Notes under the pieces: model-generated
What the model was told of the DNA's origin: nothing
Seen by the model: only the letters and a program-made list of their open reading frames with translations
Database searches by the model: none
Shown: positions 36,822 through 45,816 of the stretch, piece by piece
Layout of the letters: each line of letters begins with the position of its first letter
Position numbering within the stretch: position 1 is the first letter of the stretch
Position numbers and translations under genes: made by a program
Assembly (NCBI RefSeq): GCF_900236475.1
Contig: NZ_LT963352.1
Span: 8,775,001 to 8,839,000 of the forward strand
Direction of reading: 5' to 3'
Source of the DNA: Streptomyces chartreusis NRRL 3882
GTDB taxonomy: Bacteria; Actinomycetota; Actinomycetes; Streptomycetales; Streptomycetaceae
DNA length: 64,000 bases

Positions 36822-37134
36822 GAAGCGGTCCTCCTGCAGAAATACGTCGTGGTCCGGGCGCGGGGCGGGCCTGCTGCGATCCTGGGGCCGGATCCTGGTA
36901 CGGACGACCTTCGAAGCCCCAGAGTCCCCCGCCCGTGCGGCACTTTCCCCTCGATCGATGCAACCGCGCCGACCGGGCCGGCTGTTCCCGGCGCTGCCGC
37001 TCGGCCTTTCGGTGTCGGCGTTTCAGCACCGTCGCCGACAGCAAGCTCAATCTTCCCGAGGTCCCCGGGGACCGCACCGAGTCGACGGCCGCATTCGCTG
37101 ATGCCCCGACAGAACCGACTGCAGCGCTCGGCAG
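36822..37134. other. Gene-free interval
   Basis: Nothing convincing on either strand. It contains the promoter region of the PIG-L gene; open frames here are arginine-rich shadows. Confidence 0.4.
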
Positions 37135-37623
37135 CTATCGCCGGGACAGGACACGCAGTTGGGACATCCAGCTCGGCATCCAATGGATGAAGCCCACCGT
37201 CGCAACAAGGCTTCCCAGTGTCACGAGGAACGCCCCTGGATAGAGGTGGTTCACCCAGCAAGGCTGCCACTCGCTGCGGCAGGGGCCCGAGGAGCCCTTA
37301 CCGGGTATGGCGCGGGATGCGGCCAACGCGCTCACCAGGGCCACGGCCGCGTACACGACGCCGGCCACGATCCAGCGAGGCGAGTACTCGCTCCCGTTTG
37401 AGGAGACCCGGCGGAAGGAGCGCTGGGCGGCAGTGAACGTGATGGGGAGCAGCACGCCGACGGTGGCGCCGAATCCGATGCCGGATCCCGGCCAGTACGC
37501 GGCCAGATCCCACACCTCGTCACCGAGCCACAGCGACAGTGCAAGAAATCCGCCGAGGGCCACGAGCGCGGCGGCCGGCTTGCTGTTCTGCTTCCACTTG
37601 GTGCTGGACGCCGAACGCTTCAT
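37135..37623 (-). CDS. Four-segment membrane protein
   Basis: 162 residues with hydrophobic segments near residues 18-33 (AAALVALGGFLALSLWLG), 48-63, 85-102 (IVAGVVYAAVALVSALAASR) and 130-148. A cysteine-containing loop PCRSEWQPCWVNH lies between the last two. A short basic N-terminus makes ATG at 37623 likely. No family recognised and no partner gene; probably a species-group-specific membrane protein. Confidence 0.6.
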   Translation of the reverse strand: MKRSASSTKWKQNSKPAAALVALGGFLALSLWLGDEVWDLAAYWPGSGIGFGATVGVLLPITFTAAQRSFRRVSSNGSEYSPRWIVAGVVYAAVALVSALAASRAIPGKGSSGPCRSEWQPCWVNHLYPGAFLVTLGSLVATVGFIHWMPSWMSQLRVLSRR

Positions 37624-37798
37624 CAGCGGTCCTCTCGATGGTCATGTGCGTGCCGCGGTGCAAGTTGCTCAGCCTAGGAGCATGCGGGACATACTCTCCC
37701 GGGCCCCTGGTGAGGGTGGCCCGGACGCCCTCAACCCCCATGCGGTCCCGCCCACCCGCAACGGATCCGGCTCGTGGACGGCCACTGCTGAAGCAGCA

Positions 37799-38179
37799 TC
37801 ACTTGGGCGGCGGCACTGCGGAGCGCCCCCTGCCCCCAGGCCGCTGGGGAAGGTCGTGGCGGACCAACGCCTGGGCGAACGGTTCTCCGGTGGCCCGGGC
37901 GTAGGCCATCCGCTCGCGGACCTCGCTGAGGGTGCGTGGGCGGTAGCCGGGGCCGCCGCAGCAGCTCTTGTGGAAGCGCACACCGGCGTGCAGCAGCACG
38001 GAGAGGGTGCGCCAGGCCGCGGTGTCCCGCCTCTTGGGTGCCGCGAAGGCGGAGCCGACGTGGATCAGGGGTTCGGTGCAGCGTGGACAGACCCGGTCGT
38101 GGTCGTGGTAGCCGGGGTAGGGCTGCTTGTACGAGGCCCGGCAGGGCAGGCAAACGTACGAGGTCTTTCCGTGGGCCAT
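37799..38179 (-). CDS. Small zinc-ribbon-type protein
   Basis: 126 residues. Two CxxC pairs, YVCLPCRASYKQ and RVCPRCTEPLIHVG, form a likely zinc ribbon, followed by KRRDTAAWRTLSVLLHAG and FHKSCCGGPGYRPRTLSEVR. Common in Streptomyces, where I recall it being labelled deoxyxylulose-5-phosphate synthase; that label has no support here, since the protein is far too short and lacks thiamine-diphosphate motifs. Start at 38179. Nucleic-acid or protein binding is the best guess. Confidence 0.65.
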   Translation of the reverse strand: MAHGKTSYVCLPCRASYKQPYPGYHDHDRVCPRCTEPLIHVGSAFAAPKRRDTAAWRTLSVLLHAGVRFHKSCCGGPGYRPRTLSEVRERMAYARATGEPFAQALVRHDLPQRPGGRGRSAVPPPK

Positions 38180-38244
38180 GCGGCCAGAGTAGAGCCGTCC
38201 CAGGTTCGGGCTCGACGGAGTTTCGGCCGCGCAGCGGTCACGGG

Positions 38245-38535
38245 TCAGCGCAGCCGACCGGCCTCGTGAAGCGCGTCGAAGACCAGTTCGTCGACGGCGG
38301 AGACGCGGGCCCTGTCGGCATAGCGGAACCAGGCCTTCTCGGCGATCTCCCACGAAGGGATCAGTTCGCCGCGATGATCGGCGATGTAGCAGATCATCCG
38401 GAACGGGCCGTGCTCCGGATGACCCTCGCCGATCTCGAAGGTGCCGAAGTGCACCATGGACCCGGGGTCGACCGCCGCCCGCAGTTCCTCGTCGATCTCC
38501 CGCACCAGAGTCTCGCTGGGCGACCGCCGACAACT
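38245..38535 (-). pseudogene. NUDIX hydrolase C-terminal fragment
   Basis: The frame reads SETLVREIDEELRAAV, the second half of the NUDIX box (E-x7-REUxEE), then MVHFGTFEIGEGHPEHGPFR and EKAWFRYADRARVSAVDELV. The N-terminal half and the glycine-rich start of the box are replaced by unrelated sequence, and no start codon is well placed. Probably a truncated, inactive copy. Confidence 0.65.
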
Positions 38536-38666
38536 GTGGCCGGCTCCACGGCCCTCGCCGCTGACGAACCCGCTGGGAGGCCCGAGACGACATGCACGAC
38601 GCCTTCCTCCCAGCTCGCCCACTGCATGACCCTCGCCCGCAAGCACCCAGCCTTCTGAAAGGACCC
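38536..38666. other. Remnant sequence between two broken genes
   Basis: A minus frame reads RARVMQWASWEEGVVHVVSG, protein-like but without a recognised family or complete gene. Confidence 0.25.
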
Positions 38667-39067
38667 CTAAGGCCTGGCGGTCGGCGGTGCCGGAGAGGGT
38701 GCGGTGCCTGATGTAGTGGCGGGGGGTTGCGAGTCCCAGGAGGGCCCGGTGGCCGGGGTGGGCGTGATGCGATGGACGTCCGCCGTGGGGCGGGTTGTCC
38801 ACCACATCACGGCCACCAGGCCGACGGCGCATGCACCACCGACGACCAGCCCAACTGGGCGGCGTCGGGGGGAGCGCACCAGGCGCAGGCCCACCCAGCC
38901 GACGCACGCCCCGCGAAAACCACGATCGTTGAGCTGAGGTCGCCGTTCTCGTAGCTGACCTGCAGGGCATCGTGGTTGGTGAACAACACCAAGAGCGTCG
39001 CGTAGAGCAGCGCGGTGACCGCACACAGCCCTTCCAAGAGCCTCAATACGCGTCGATCTCTACTCAT
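38667..39067 (-). pseudogene. Membrane protein gene split by a frameshift
   Basis: From ATG 39067 (site GAGGGGAGAGGG) the frame reads RRVLRLLEGLCAVTALLYAT then STIVVFAG and would shift at the C-run 38909-38912 (GGGG on the coding strand). The other frame continues naturally with ACVGWVGLRLVRSPRRRPVG, a second hydrophobic segment AVGLVAVMWW and a Pro/Thr-rich tail ending at 38667. One G appears lost. The restored protein would be a three-helix membrane protein of about 133 residues of unknown role. It could be a sequencing error in the G run. Confidence 0.6.
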
Positions 39068-39204
39068 GCCCTCTCCCCTCTCCGGGCCGATCGTGCTGGC
39101 GTCGGCTAGCCGGCGGCACTGACGGTCGGATCTGGACGACGGGCAGGTCGCATCGCCCGGTGGCAGCCCGCACACATCTTCAGCGCGTCGGGTTCCTTCT
39201 CAGG

Positions 39205-40572
39205 TCATGCACTGCGCGCTTCGGTGCGCTGGTAGACGTCGGGGATGCCATCGGCGTCCTCGTCGAGGTTTTCCTCCTCGAACAGGCGCCGGTAGACAGC
39301 GTTCCTGCGGCGCAGGAGCACGACGGCCAGCAGGGCGGCGGTGAGCGAGGCGATCAGGACGGCGGCCTTGACGTGTTCGCCGGCGGTCGTGCCGGGGAAG
39401 GCGAGTTCGCCGATGAGCAGGGCGACCGTGAAACCGATCCCGGCCAGGGTCGCCAGGGCGAGGACGTCGGCCCAGGCCAGGTCCGGGTTGAGCCGCGCGC
39501 GGGTGAAGCGGGCGGCGAGGTAGGTCCCGGCGAAGATGCCGAGGATCTTGCCCGCGACCAGCCCGATGATCACTCCGAGGGGTTCGGGGGTGGTGAACAC
39601 CTTGCCCAGTGCGTCACCGGAGACGCTCACCCCGGCGGCGAACAGCGCGAACAGCGGCACGCACACACCGGCGGAGAGGGGATGCAGCAGATGACCGGTG
39701 CGTTCTGCGGGTGATTCCTCTTCGTCCCCGTCGCGCACCGTGCGCAGGAGCAGGCCCATGGCGACTCCCGCGACGGTGGCGTGGATGCCGCCGTTGTACA
39801 GCAGCGCCCAGATCGCCACCCCGAGCGGCACGTACCACCACCAGCCCCGCACCCGCTTCCTCTGCAGCACGTAGAAGACGACCAGCCCGGCGGATGCCCC
39901 CGCAAGCGCCCAGTGGTCGAGGTTCGAGGTGAAGAAGACGGCGATGATCAGGATCGCGCCGAGGTCGTCGACGACCGCGAGGGTCAGCAGGAAGGCCCGT
40001 AGGGCGGTCGGCAGGTGGGTGGACATGACCGCCAGGACCGCCAGGGCGAAGGCGATGTCGGTGGCCATCGGCACCGCCCACCCGTCCAGGCTGCCACCGC
40101 CGGCCGCGACCGTGACGGCGTAGAAGGCGGCGGGGACGGCCATGCCGCACACGGCGGCGATGACGGGCAGCGCCGCCGTCGCCGGAGTGCGCAGCGAGCC
40201 GACGACCAGTTCCCGCTTCAGCTCGATCCCGGCGACCAGGAAGAAGACGGTCAGCAGTCCGTCGGACGTCCAGTGGCCGACCGAGAGGTCCAGTCCCAGT
40301 GCGGGTATCCCGAAGTGGAAGTCGCGGATGGTGGTGTACGCGCTGCTGAGCGGGGTGTTCGCCCATACCAGCGCGACCACCGCGGCGGCCAGCAGGACGA
40401 GGCCGCCCACCGTCTCGGTACGCAGGGCCCGGGCCACTGCCTGTCGTTCCGGCCAGGAGAGGAGGCCGAGGAACGGGGTGCGGGGCGGGGTGGCGGCCAA
40501 GGCGGCTAACCTCCGGGATGTCGGCGAAAACGGGCACACAGCCCTACGGACGCCGACCAGACTTCCCGGCAC
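39205..40572 (-). CDS. nhaA: NhaA-type Na+/H+ antiporter
   Basis: 455 residues, about twelve membrane segments. The ion-binding core is visible: MATDIAFALAVLAVMSTHLP and LLTLAVVDDLGAILIIAVFF with the two Asp residues equivalent to E. coli D163/D164, and the assembly helix LATLAGIGFTVALLIGELAF. The C-terminal tail (EENLDEDADGIPDVYQ) resembles an EF-hand-like acidic loop. It exports Na+ or Li+ in exchange for protons, supporting pH and salt balance. Convergent with nothing; the divergent antiporter gene at 40747 may share its promoter region. Confidence 0.92.
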   Translation of the reverse strand: MPGSLVGVRRAVCPFSPTSRRLAALAATPPRTPFLGLLSWPERQAVARALRTETVGGLVLLAAAVVALVWANTPLSSAYTTIRDFHFGIPALGLDLSVGHWTSDGLLTVFFLVAGIELKRELVVGSLRTPATAALPVIAAVCGMAVPAAFYAVTVAAGGGSLDGWAVPMATDIAFALAVLAVMSTHLPTALRAFLLTLAVVDDLGAILIIAVFFTSNLDHWALAGASAGLVVFYVLQRKRVRGWWWYVPLGVAIWALLYNGGIHATVAGVAMGLLLRTVRDGDEEESPAERTGHLLHPLSAGVCVPLFALFAAGVSVSGDALGKVFTTPEPLGVIIGLVAGKILGIFAGTYLAARFTRARLNPDLAWADVLALATLAGIGFTVALLIGELAFPGTTAGEHVKAAVLIASLTAALLAVVLLRRRNAVYRRLFEEENLDEDADGIPDVYQRTEARSA

Positions 40573-40746
40573 ACCCCGCGCCCTTGACGCGTTCTTTACA
40601 CCCTACCCACAGGATGTCTGTCGGCCCACCCCACCTCATCCGCCAGGAACGGGCAGGCAGTGAGCTCGGTGACGTACTCGGGGAGGCACCGGTGCAGACG
40701 GGGTACACACGTGGCCTGGAGTGATCACGTCGGGCAGGAGGTCGCA

Positions 40747-42015
40747 GTGACGCTTTCGGACGTGGTCTACGTCTGTCTGGGCCTGGGCGCGCTGGGAGCG
40801 GCTGTGCTGCCCCGGGTGGTGTCCAGGCGACCGTTGACCTTGCCCATGGTCTTCCTCGCCGCCGGGGTTCTGATCGAGTTGCTGCCAGTGGGCGTGCCGG
40901 CCGTGGATCCCGTTCGTGAGCGCCTGTGGGTCGAGCACACCACCGAGGTGTGTGTGATCGTGTCGTTGATGGGCGCGGGGCTCGCCATCGACCGGCCCTT
41001 CGGCTGGCGCCGGTGGTCAAGCACATGGCGGCTACTGGGCATCACGATGCCGCTGACCATGGCGGTCGTCGCCCTGCTGGCCTGGGGGCTGCTCGACTGG
41101 CCGCCCGCTGCCGCCCTGCTGCTGGGGGCCGTGCTCGCGCCCACGGACCCCGTGCTCGCCGGTGAGGTGCGCGTGGGCGAGCCGCTGGGTACCGAGCACG
41201 ACGAGGACGAGGTGCGGCTCTCCCTGACCAGTGAGGCCGGGCTGAACGACGGACTCGCCTTTCCGTTCGTCTACGCGGCCATCGCCCTCGCCGCGGCGGC
41301 CGGGACGGGGTGGTCGGCGGACTGGATCGGTGCGTGGGCGCTGACCGACCTGCTGGGCAAGTGCGCTGTGGGGCTGGCCGTCGGGGGTGGGGTCGGCTGG
41401 TTGCTGGGGTGGATGTTCTTCCGGGTGCGCGCGTCGGTGCTGCGGTTGTCGGAGCACATGGAGGGCTTCGTGGCGCTGGGGGCCACCTTCGTGTCGTACG
41501 GCATCGCCGAGGTGCTGCACGGTTACGGCTTTCTGTCCGTGTTCGTGACCGCGTGCGTCATCCGCGCCGCCGAGCGCAGCCACGGCTATCACAAGGTGCT
41601 GCACGAGTTCACCGAGCAGATCGAGCGGTTGCTCACGGCCGTCCTGCTGTTCCTGCTCGGCGGTTACCTGGTGGCCGGCGCGTTGTCCGCCCTGACCCTG
41701 ATGGGCGCGGTGGTCGCCGTCCTCGTGCTCCTGGTCGTACGGCCGCTGACCGGGTGGCTGGCACAGGCACGGACCGCCATGGGGGAGAAGGAGCGTGCCG
41801 TGGTCGCCGTGTTCGGGATCCGGGGCATCGGTTCGCTGTTCTACCTGTCGTACGCGCTGGGGCAGGAATCCTTCGGCGGTCTGGAACGGGAGCTGTGGGC
41901 GATCGTGGCCCTCACCGTGGTGATCTCGGTGGTGCTGCACGGGGTCATGGCGACTCCGGCCATCGGTCACCTGGACCGGCGGCGTGACGGGGCGGAGCTC
42001 GGCGGCCGGTCGTAG
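40747..42015 (+). CDS. CPA-type cation/proton antiporter (NhaP-like)
   Basis: 422 residues with about twelve membrane segments. Typical CPA features are AVLAPTDPVLAGEVRVGEPL (the TDP motif) and SLTSEAGLNDGLAFPFVYAA (the N-D pair of electroneutral NhaP/NHE antiporters), plus FGIRGIGSLFYLSYAL near the C-terminus. GTG start at 40747, chosen for the AGGAGG site just upstream. It exchanges Na+ or K+ for H+. Its placement back to back with NhaA suggests a small ion-homeostasis island together with the Na+-coupled symporter downstream. Confidence 0.88.
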   Translation: MTLSDVVYVCLGLGALGAAVLPRVVSRRPLTLPMVFLAAGVLIELLPVGVPAVDPVRERLWVEHTTEVCVIVSLMGAGLAIDRPFGWRRWSSTWRLLGITMPLTMAVVALLAWGLLDWPPAAALLLGAVLAPTDPVLAGEVRVGEPLGTEHDEDEVRLSLTSEAGLNDGLAFPFVYAAIALAAAAGTGWSADWIGAWALTDLLGKCAVGLAVGGGVGWLLGWMFFRVRASVLRLSEHMEGFVALGATFVSYGIAEVLHGYGFLSVFVTACVIRAAERSHGYHKVLHEFTEQIERLLTAVLLFLLGGYLVAGALSALTLMGAVVAVLVLLVVRPLTGWLAQARTAMGEKERAVVAVFGIRGIGSLFYLSYALGQESFGGLERELWAIVALTVVISVVLHGVMATPAIGHLDRRRDGAELGGRS

Positions 42016-42026
42016 GCGGCACAGGC

Positions 42027-42073
42027 GTACGGGCCCGTACCCACCAAGGCGCAAGGTGAGTACGGGCCCGTAC
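42027..42073. terminator. Twin-palindrome bidirectional terminator
   Basis: GTACGGGCCCGTAC occurs at 42027-42040 and again at 42060-42073 between two convergent genes. Each copy is self-complementary and the two can also pair with each other as a longer stem. Confidence 0.65.
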
Positions 42074-42096
42074 CGGAGCCGGGCCGCCGGGGGCGG

Positions 42097-43632
42097 TCAG
42101 ACGGTGGTCTTCACCGACTCCTGGTCTTCGCCGTCGTCGCTGATCTCACCGGCCTTGCGGGCGCGGACGAACTCCAGGAAGGAGCCGAGCTCGCGCCTGA
42201 CGACCGGGGCGAGCAGGTACAGGCCGACGATGTTGAAGACCGACAGCAGGAAGAGCGCGGAGTCGGCGAGGCTGATCAGCGAGTCGAGGGACATCAGGGC
42301 GCCCAGGATCACGAACAGGCTCCAGACGGCCTTGAAGACGGTCTCGCTGGCCTTGCTCTTGCCGAACAGGTACGACCAGGCCTTGAGGCCGTAGTAGCCC
42401 CAGGTCAGGATCGTGGACAAGGCGAAGAGCAGCACCGCGACGGTGAGCACGGCCGGGAACCAGGGCAGCACGGTCTCGAAGGCGTCGGAGGTGATGGTGA
42501 CGCCGCCGATGCTCTCGCCGGCGCGGGCCTCGCCCCAGCTGGCCGGGTTGGCGATGACGATGGTCAGCGCGGTCATGGTGCAGATGACGACCGTGTCGAT
42601 GAACGGCTCCAGCAGGGCGACCAGACCCTCGCTCGCGGGGTGGTTGGTCTTGACCGCGGAGTGGGCGATCGGGGCGGAGCCGAGACCGGCCTCGTTGGAG
42701 AACGCGGCGCGCTGGAAACCGATGATCAGGGCGCCGAGCACACCGCCGGCGACGCCGTCGGCCTCGAAGGCGCCCTGCAGGATGGTCTGGAAGGCGTCCG
42801 GCACGTGGGCGACGTTGCCCAGGATGACGACGAGGCAGGCCACGATGTAGATGCCGGCCATTGCGGGCACCAGCCGGCTGGTGACCGAGGCGATGGAGCG
42901 GATGCCGCCGAGCAGCACGAGGCCCACCAGTGCGGCGACGACCAGGCCGAAGAGGACGGCACCGGCGGAGGAGGCCAGGAAGCCGTCCTCGCCGCCGAAG
43001 GTCGAGGCGACCTGCGCGTAGCTCTGGTTGGTCTGGAACAGGTTGCCGCCGAACAGGCCGAAGAAGAGGACCATGATCGAGGCGAGGACGGCGAGCACTT
43101 TGCCGAGCTTGGCGCCGCCGCTGCCGAAGCGCTCTGCGAGCCCCTTGGGCAGGTAGTGCATCGGGCCGCCGGAGACGGTGCCGTCGGCGTGCACCTCGCG
43201 GTACTTCACGCCCAGGGTGACCTCGACGAACTTGGTGGCCATGCCGAGCAGGCCGCACAGGATCATCCAGAAGGTGGCGCCCGGACCGCCGATGGAGACG
43301 GCGACGGCCACACCCGCGATGTTTCCGAGGCCGACCGTGCCCGAGACGGCGGCGGTCAGCGCCTGGAAGTGGTTGACCTCGCCGGTCGACCCCTTCTCGT
43401 CGTACTTCCCGCGCACCACGTCGAGCGCGAGTGTGAACTTGCGGACCTGAACGAACCCGAACCAGCCCGTGAAGACCAGACCGGCGACGACGAGCCAGGC
43501 GACGATGAGGGGAAGTTCCGTTCCGCCGACGGGAACCGCGTAGAAGACGACTTCGCCGAGCCACTTGGCTATCGGTTCGAAGAAATCGCTGACGGCTTCG
43601 TCGACGTTCTGGGTGACGGAGTCGAGTGACAC
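42097..43632 (-). CDS. AGCS family alanine/glycine:Na+ symporter
   Basis: 511 residues, about ten membrane segments. The family phrases GNIAGVAVAVSIGGPGATFW, MWMILCGLLG-type segments, GPMHYLPKGLAERFG and FSNEAGLGSAPIAHSAVK are present, all marks of sodium:alanine/glycine symporters. GTG start at 43632, preceded by GAGGT; the longer upstream frame is Arg/His rich. It imports alanine or glycine with Na+. The PucR-type regulator gene lies upstream in the same direction and may control it; palindromes in the gap support a regulated promoter. Confidence 0.92.
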   Translation of the reverse strand: MSLDSVTQNVDEAVSDFFEPIAKWLGEVVFYAVPVGGTELPLIVAWLVVAGLVFTGWFGFVQVRKFTLALDVVRGKYDEKGSTGEVNHFQALTAAVSGTVGLGNIAGVAVAVSIGGPGATFWMILCGLLGMATKFVEVTLGVKYREVHADGTVSGGPMHYLPKGLAERFGSGGAKLGKVLAVLASIMVLFFGLFGGNLFQTNQSYAQVASTFGGEDGFLASSAGAVLFGLVVAALVGLVLLGGIRSIASVTSRLVPAMAGIYIVACLVVILGNVAHVPDAFQTILQGAFEADGVAGGVLGALIIGFQRAAFSNEAGLGSAPIAHSAVKTNHPASEGLVALLEPFIDTVVICTMTALTIVIANPASWGEARAGESIGGVTITSDAFETVLPWFPAVLTVAVLLFALSTILTWGYYGLKAWSYLFGKSKASETVFKAVWSLFVILGALMSLDSLISLADSALFLLSVFNIVGLYLLAPVVRRELGSFLEFVRARKAGEISDDGEDQESVKTTV

Positions 43633-44023
43633 AGTGGCTACCTCGTGGTGCGAGCCGGGGGCACGGGGAAGTGCCGCCGGTCGTGTGCGGTCTCTGAACG
43701 AACGCCGTTGTCCGATCGGCGACGCTGGGTGGGCTGTCCGTGGATGCGGATCGTGATCACCCGGGTACTGCTGCCTGCGCATGCCGACCGCTCCGCGCTG
43801 CGGTATTGAGCGCTTCCACCTGCGGAGTTGCGCAGTTCTACCACGGCCTTTGCCAAGTCTTTAGTGACTCAAGTCATATGACTCGCCGTTACGAACGAAA
43901 ATGCCAGCGAGCGAGACCGGACCGTTATGCGGAGCCTGAGATCCGTTCACCGGGCATCTGTCGAGGAGGCTGCCAGGCTCGTCGCCCGCGTGCCCCCCGT
44001 CCCGGTACACCAGCGGGGGCGCG
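43633..44023 (-). promoter_or_regulatory. Symporter promoter region with overlapping palindromes
   Basis: AGTCATATGACT at 43872-43883 is a perfect 12-base palindrome. TGACTCAAGTCA at 43865-43876 shares half of it, so three TGACT/AGTCA half-sites lie in 19 bases. It sits about 235 bases upstream of the symporter start, in an AT-richer stretch. No gene is seen in the interval. Confidence 0.45.
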
Positions 44024-45082
44024 TCAGAGGTCCTGCGCGGGCCAGTCCAGCAGCCGTGCGCCGATCACCGCGGTCTGCAGCATGTACCGGTGGGCCGGAT
44101 CCGCGGGGTTGGCGCCGGTGAGCTTGTGGATGCGTTCCAGCCGGTAGGTCAGGGCCCGCACGCTGAGGGTGAGACGGCGGGCCGCCTCGGCGGCCACGCA
44201 GCCGGAGTCGAAGTAGGCGGTGAGGGTGTCAAGGAGGGGCTGGGCGCCGCCGCGGGCCGTGGTGAGCGGGCCGAGGGCGGCGAGGACGAGTTCGGCCATG
44301 GCTTGCCGGTCTCGGGTGAGGACGGGGTAGACGAGCAGGTCGGCCGCGCGCAGGACCGGGTCCTCCAGGTCCAGGCGCTCGGCGAGTTCCAGGGTGTTGA
44401 GCGCCTCCTCGTAGGAGTGGACGACGCCGCCGGGGCCGGGCTGGGGGCGGCCGATGGCGACCCGGCCGCCGTCGGTGGCGGCGTGGGCCTGCTTCGCGAA
44501 GTGGGCGAGAACCTCGTCCTGGGGGCCGGGGGCGATGCACAGCAGCCGGCCGTCCTTGGTGGTGAGCAGGATGCTGCGGTCGCCGAAGCGTGAGATGAGG
44601 GCGCGTTCCACCTGGCGGGGGACGGGATCGCCCTCCTCGTAGGCGGTCGGACCCTCGGCGACGGCGACGGCATGGGCGTGCGAGAGACGCAGACCGAAGC
44701 GTTCGGCACGTTCGGCGAGGCGCCCGAGGTCGCTGCGGCCGTAGAGGAGGTCGTCGATGAACTCGCGGCGTGCCGCCTCCTCCTGCCGTACCGCCTGGCG
44801 CTGAGCCCGCTCGAAACCCTCGGCGAAGGCGTCCGTCACCTGCTGCACGGCGGCCAGGACGCTGTCCGCCGATGTGGGGCCGGCCGGCCAGGACGCGCGT
44901 GCGGCGGTCAGATGGGCGCTGACCAGGGGCCGCAGCCTGTGGCCGGCGTCGGCCGCCTGTTCCCCGAGGGCGCGACGGGAGGCGAGTTCCTCACGAGTGA
45001 GGCGCCGGCCCGTGGCCGCGACGTCGGCCAGTATCTGGGCGTAGCCCGCCAGATACTCCTCCGGAATCTCCAACTCCGCCAT
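44024..45082 (-). CDS. PucR/CdaR-type transcriptional regulator
   Basis: 352 residues. The N-terminal 130 residues are helical (EYLAGYAQILADVAATGRRL; DAFAEGFERAQRQAVRQEEA). A GGDEF-like sensor remnant follows in the middle. The C-terminal PucR helix-turn-helix is LLDTLTAYFDSGCVAAEAAR and VRALTYRLERIHKLTGANPA. Such regulators often control transport or catabolism genes beside them. The AGCS symporter gene is 392 bases downstream in the same direction. Ligand unknown. Start at ATG 45082. Confidence 0.85.
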   Translation of the reverse strand: MAELEIPEEYLAGYAQILADVAATGRRLTREELASRRALGEQAADAGHRLRPLVSAHLTAARASWPAGPTSADSVLAAVQQVTDAFAEGFERAQRQAVRQEEAARREFIDDLLYGRSDLGRLAERAERFGLRLSHAHAVAVAEGPTAYEEGDPVPRQVERALISRFGDRSILLTTKDGRLLCIAPGPQDEVLAHFAKQAHAATDGGRVAIGRPQPGPGGVVHSYEEALNTLELAERLDLEDPVLRAADLLVYPVLTRDRQAMAELVLAALGPLTTARGGAQPLLDTLTAYFDSGCVAAEAARRLTLSVRALTYRLERIHKLTGANPADPAHRYMLQTAVIGARLLDWPAQDL

Positions 45083-45327
45083 GGTGTCCCCGAGTTCTTT
45101 ACGCGCCGCTGATGCCCTCCCAGCGGCCGACCGGCATGCAGACCCTAGACAACACTGCCGGGAACCGGCAATGCGCGGGCGCGCGCCGGCGATGCAGGAT
45201 GGCCGCGGGGAGCACTACGAGGGATTCCGGTGCCGGACATCGGCAGGTGTCCGGCACCGGAACCTGAGCGAGCGGTGCGCCGCCGAGCATGGTTGACGGG
45301 CAGTGCGGAAGAGACGGGGGGTCGGGC

Positions 45328-45744
45328 ATGCGGACATTGCTCTCGGCCGCCACCGCCCCGCCCACGATCCTCCTGACCACCGCCCTCGTCGTGCTGCTGT
45401 GCTTCTGGCTCCTCGTCGTCGTCGGCTTCACCTCGGCCGGCAGTTTCGACGCGGACGCGAACCTCCGCGCCTGGGGCATCGACGGCGTGCCCGTGTCGGT
45501 GGCCCTCTCCGCGCTGACGGCCGTGGCCTGGTCCCTGAGTGTCGGGGGTGTCCTCCTGCTGGCCGCGTGCGCGCCGCCGTGTCCCGCCACCAGCCTGCTG
45601 CGCATGGTCTGGCCCGTCGCCGCCCTGCCCGTCGCATGGCGACTGACCTGCCTGTTCGTGCGACCCCTGCACCGGCTCTTCCCCGACGAACCCGGCCCGC
45701 CCGATCGCGGCCGGGCACGGGACCACGTGGACCACCCCGCCTGA
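45328..45744 (+). CDS. YqiJ-like small membrane protein
   Basis: 138 residues from ATG 45328, with GGGGGG-rich sequence ahead as ribosome site. Hydrophobic segments: ILLTTALVVLLCFWLLVVVG at about 15-34, VALSALTAVAWSLSVGGVLL at about 55-75 and MVWPVAALPVAWRLTCLFVR near 95. The layout resembles the N-terminal membrane part of E. coli YqiJ, but the C-terminal NfeD/OB domain is absent. It is followed 72 bases later by the SPFH gene, as YqiJ is by YqiK. It likely anchors or organises the SPFH assembly (inference). Confidence 0.6.
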   Translation: MRTLLSAATAPPTILLTTALVVLLCFWLLVVVGFTSAGSFDADANLRAWGIDGVPVSVALSALTAVAWSLSVGGVLLLAACAPPCPATSLLRMVWPVAALPVAWRLTCLFVRPLHRLFPDEPGPPDRGRARDHVDHPA

Positions 45745-45816
45745 GAGCAGTGCCCCGTCGGCCCTCGCCGCCGGCCCCTCAGGCTTCGATTCCTTCACGC
45801 CTCAAGGACGTTTGCC

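Noticed and set aside
37799..38179. Deoxyxylulose-5-phosphate synthase, a label I recall for relatives
   Set aside because: 126 residues with CxxC pairs only; no thiamine-diphosphate or transketolase motifs.
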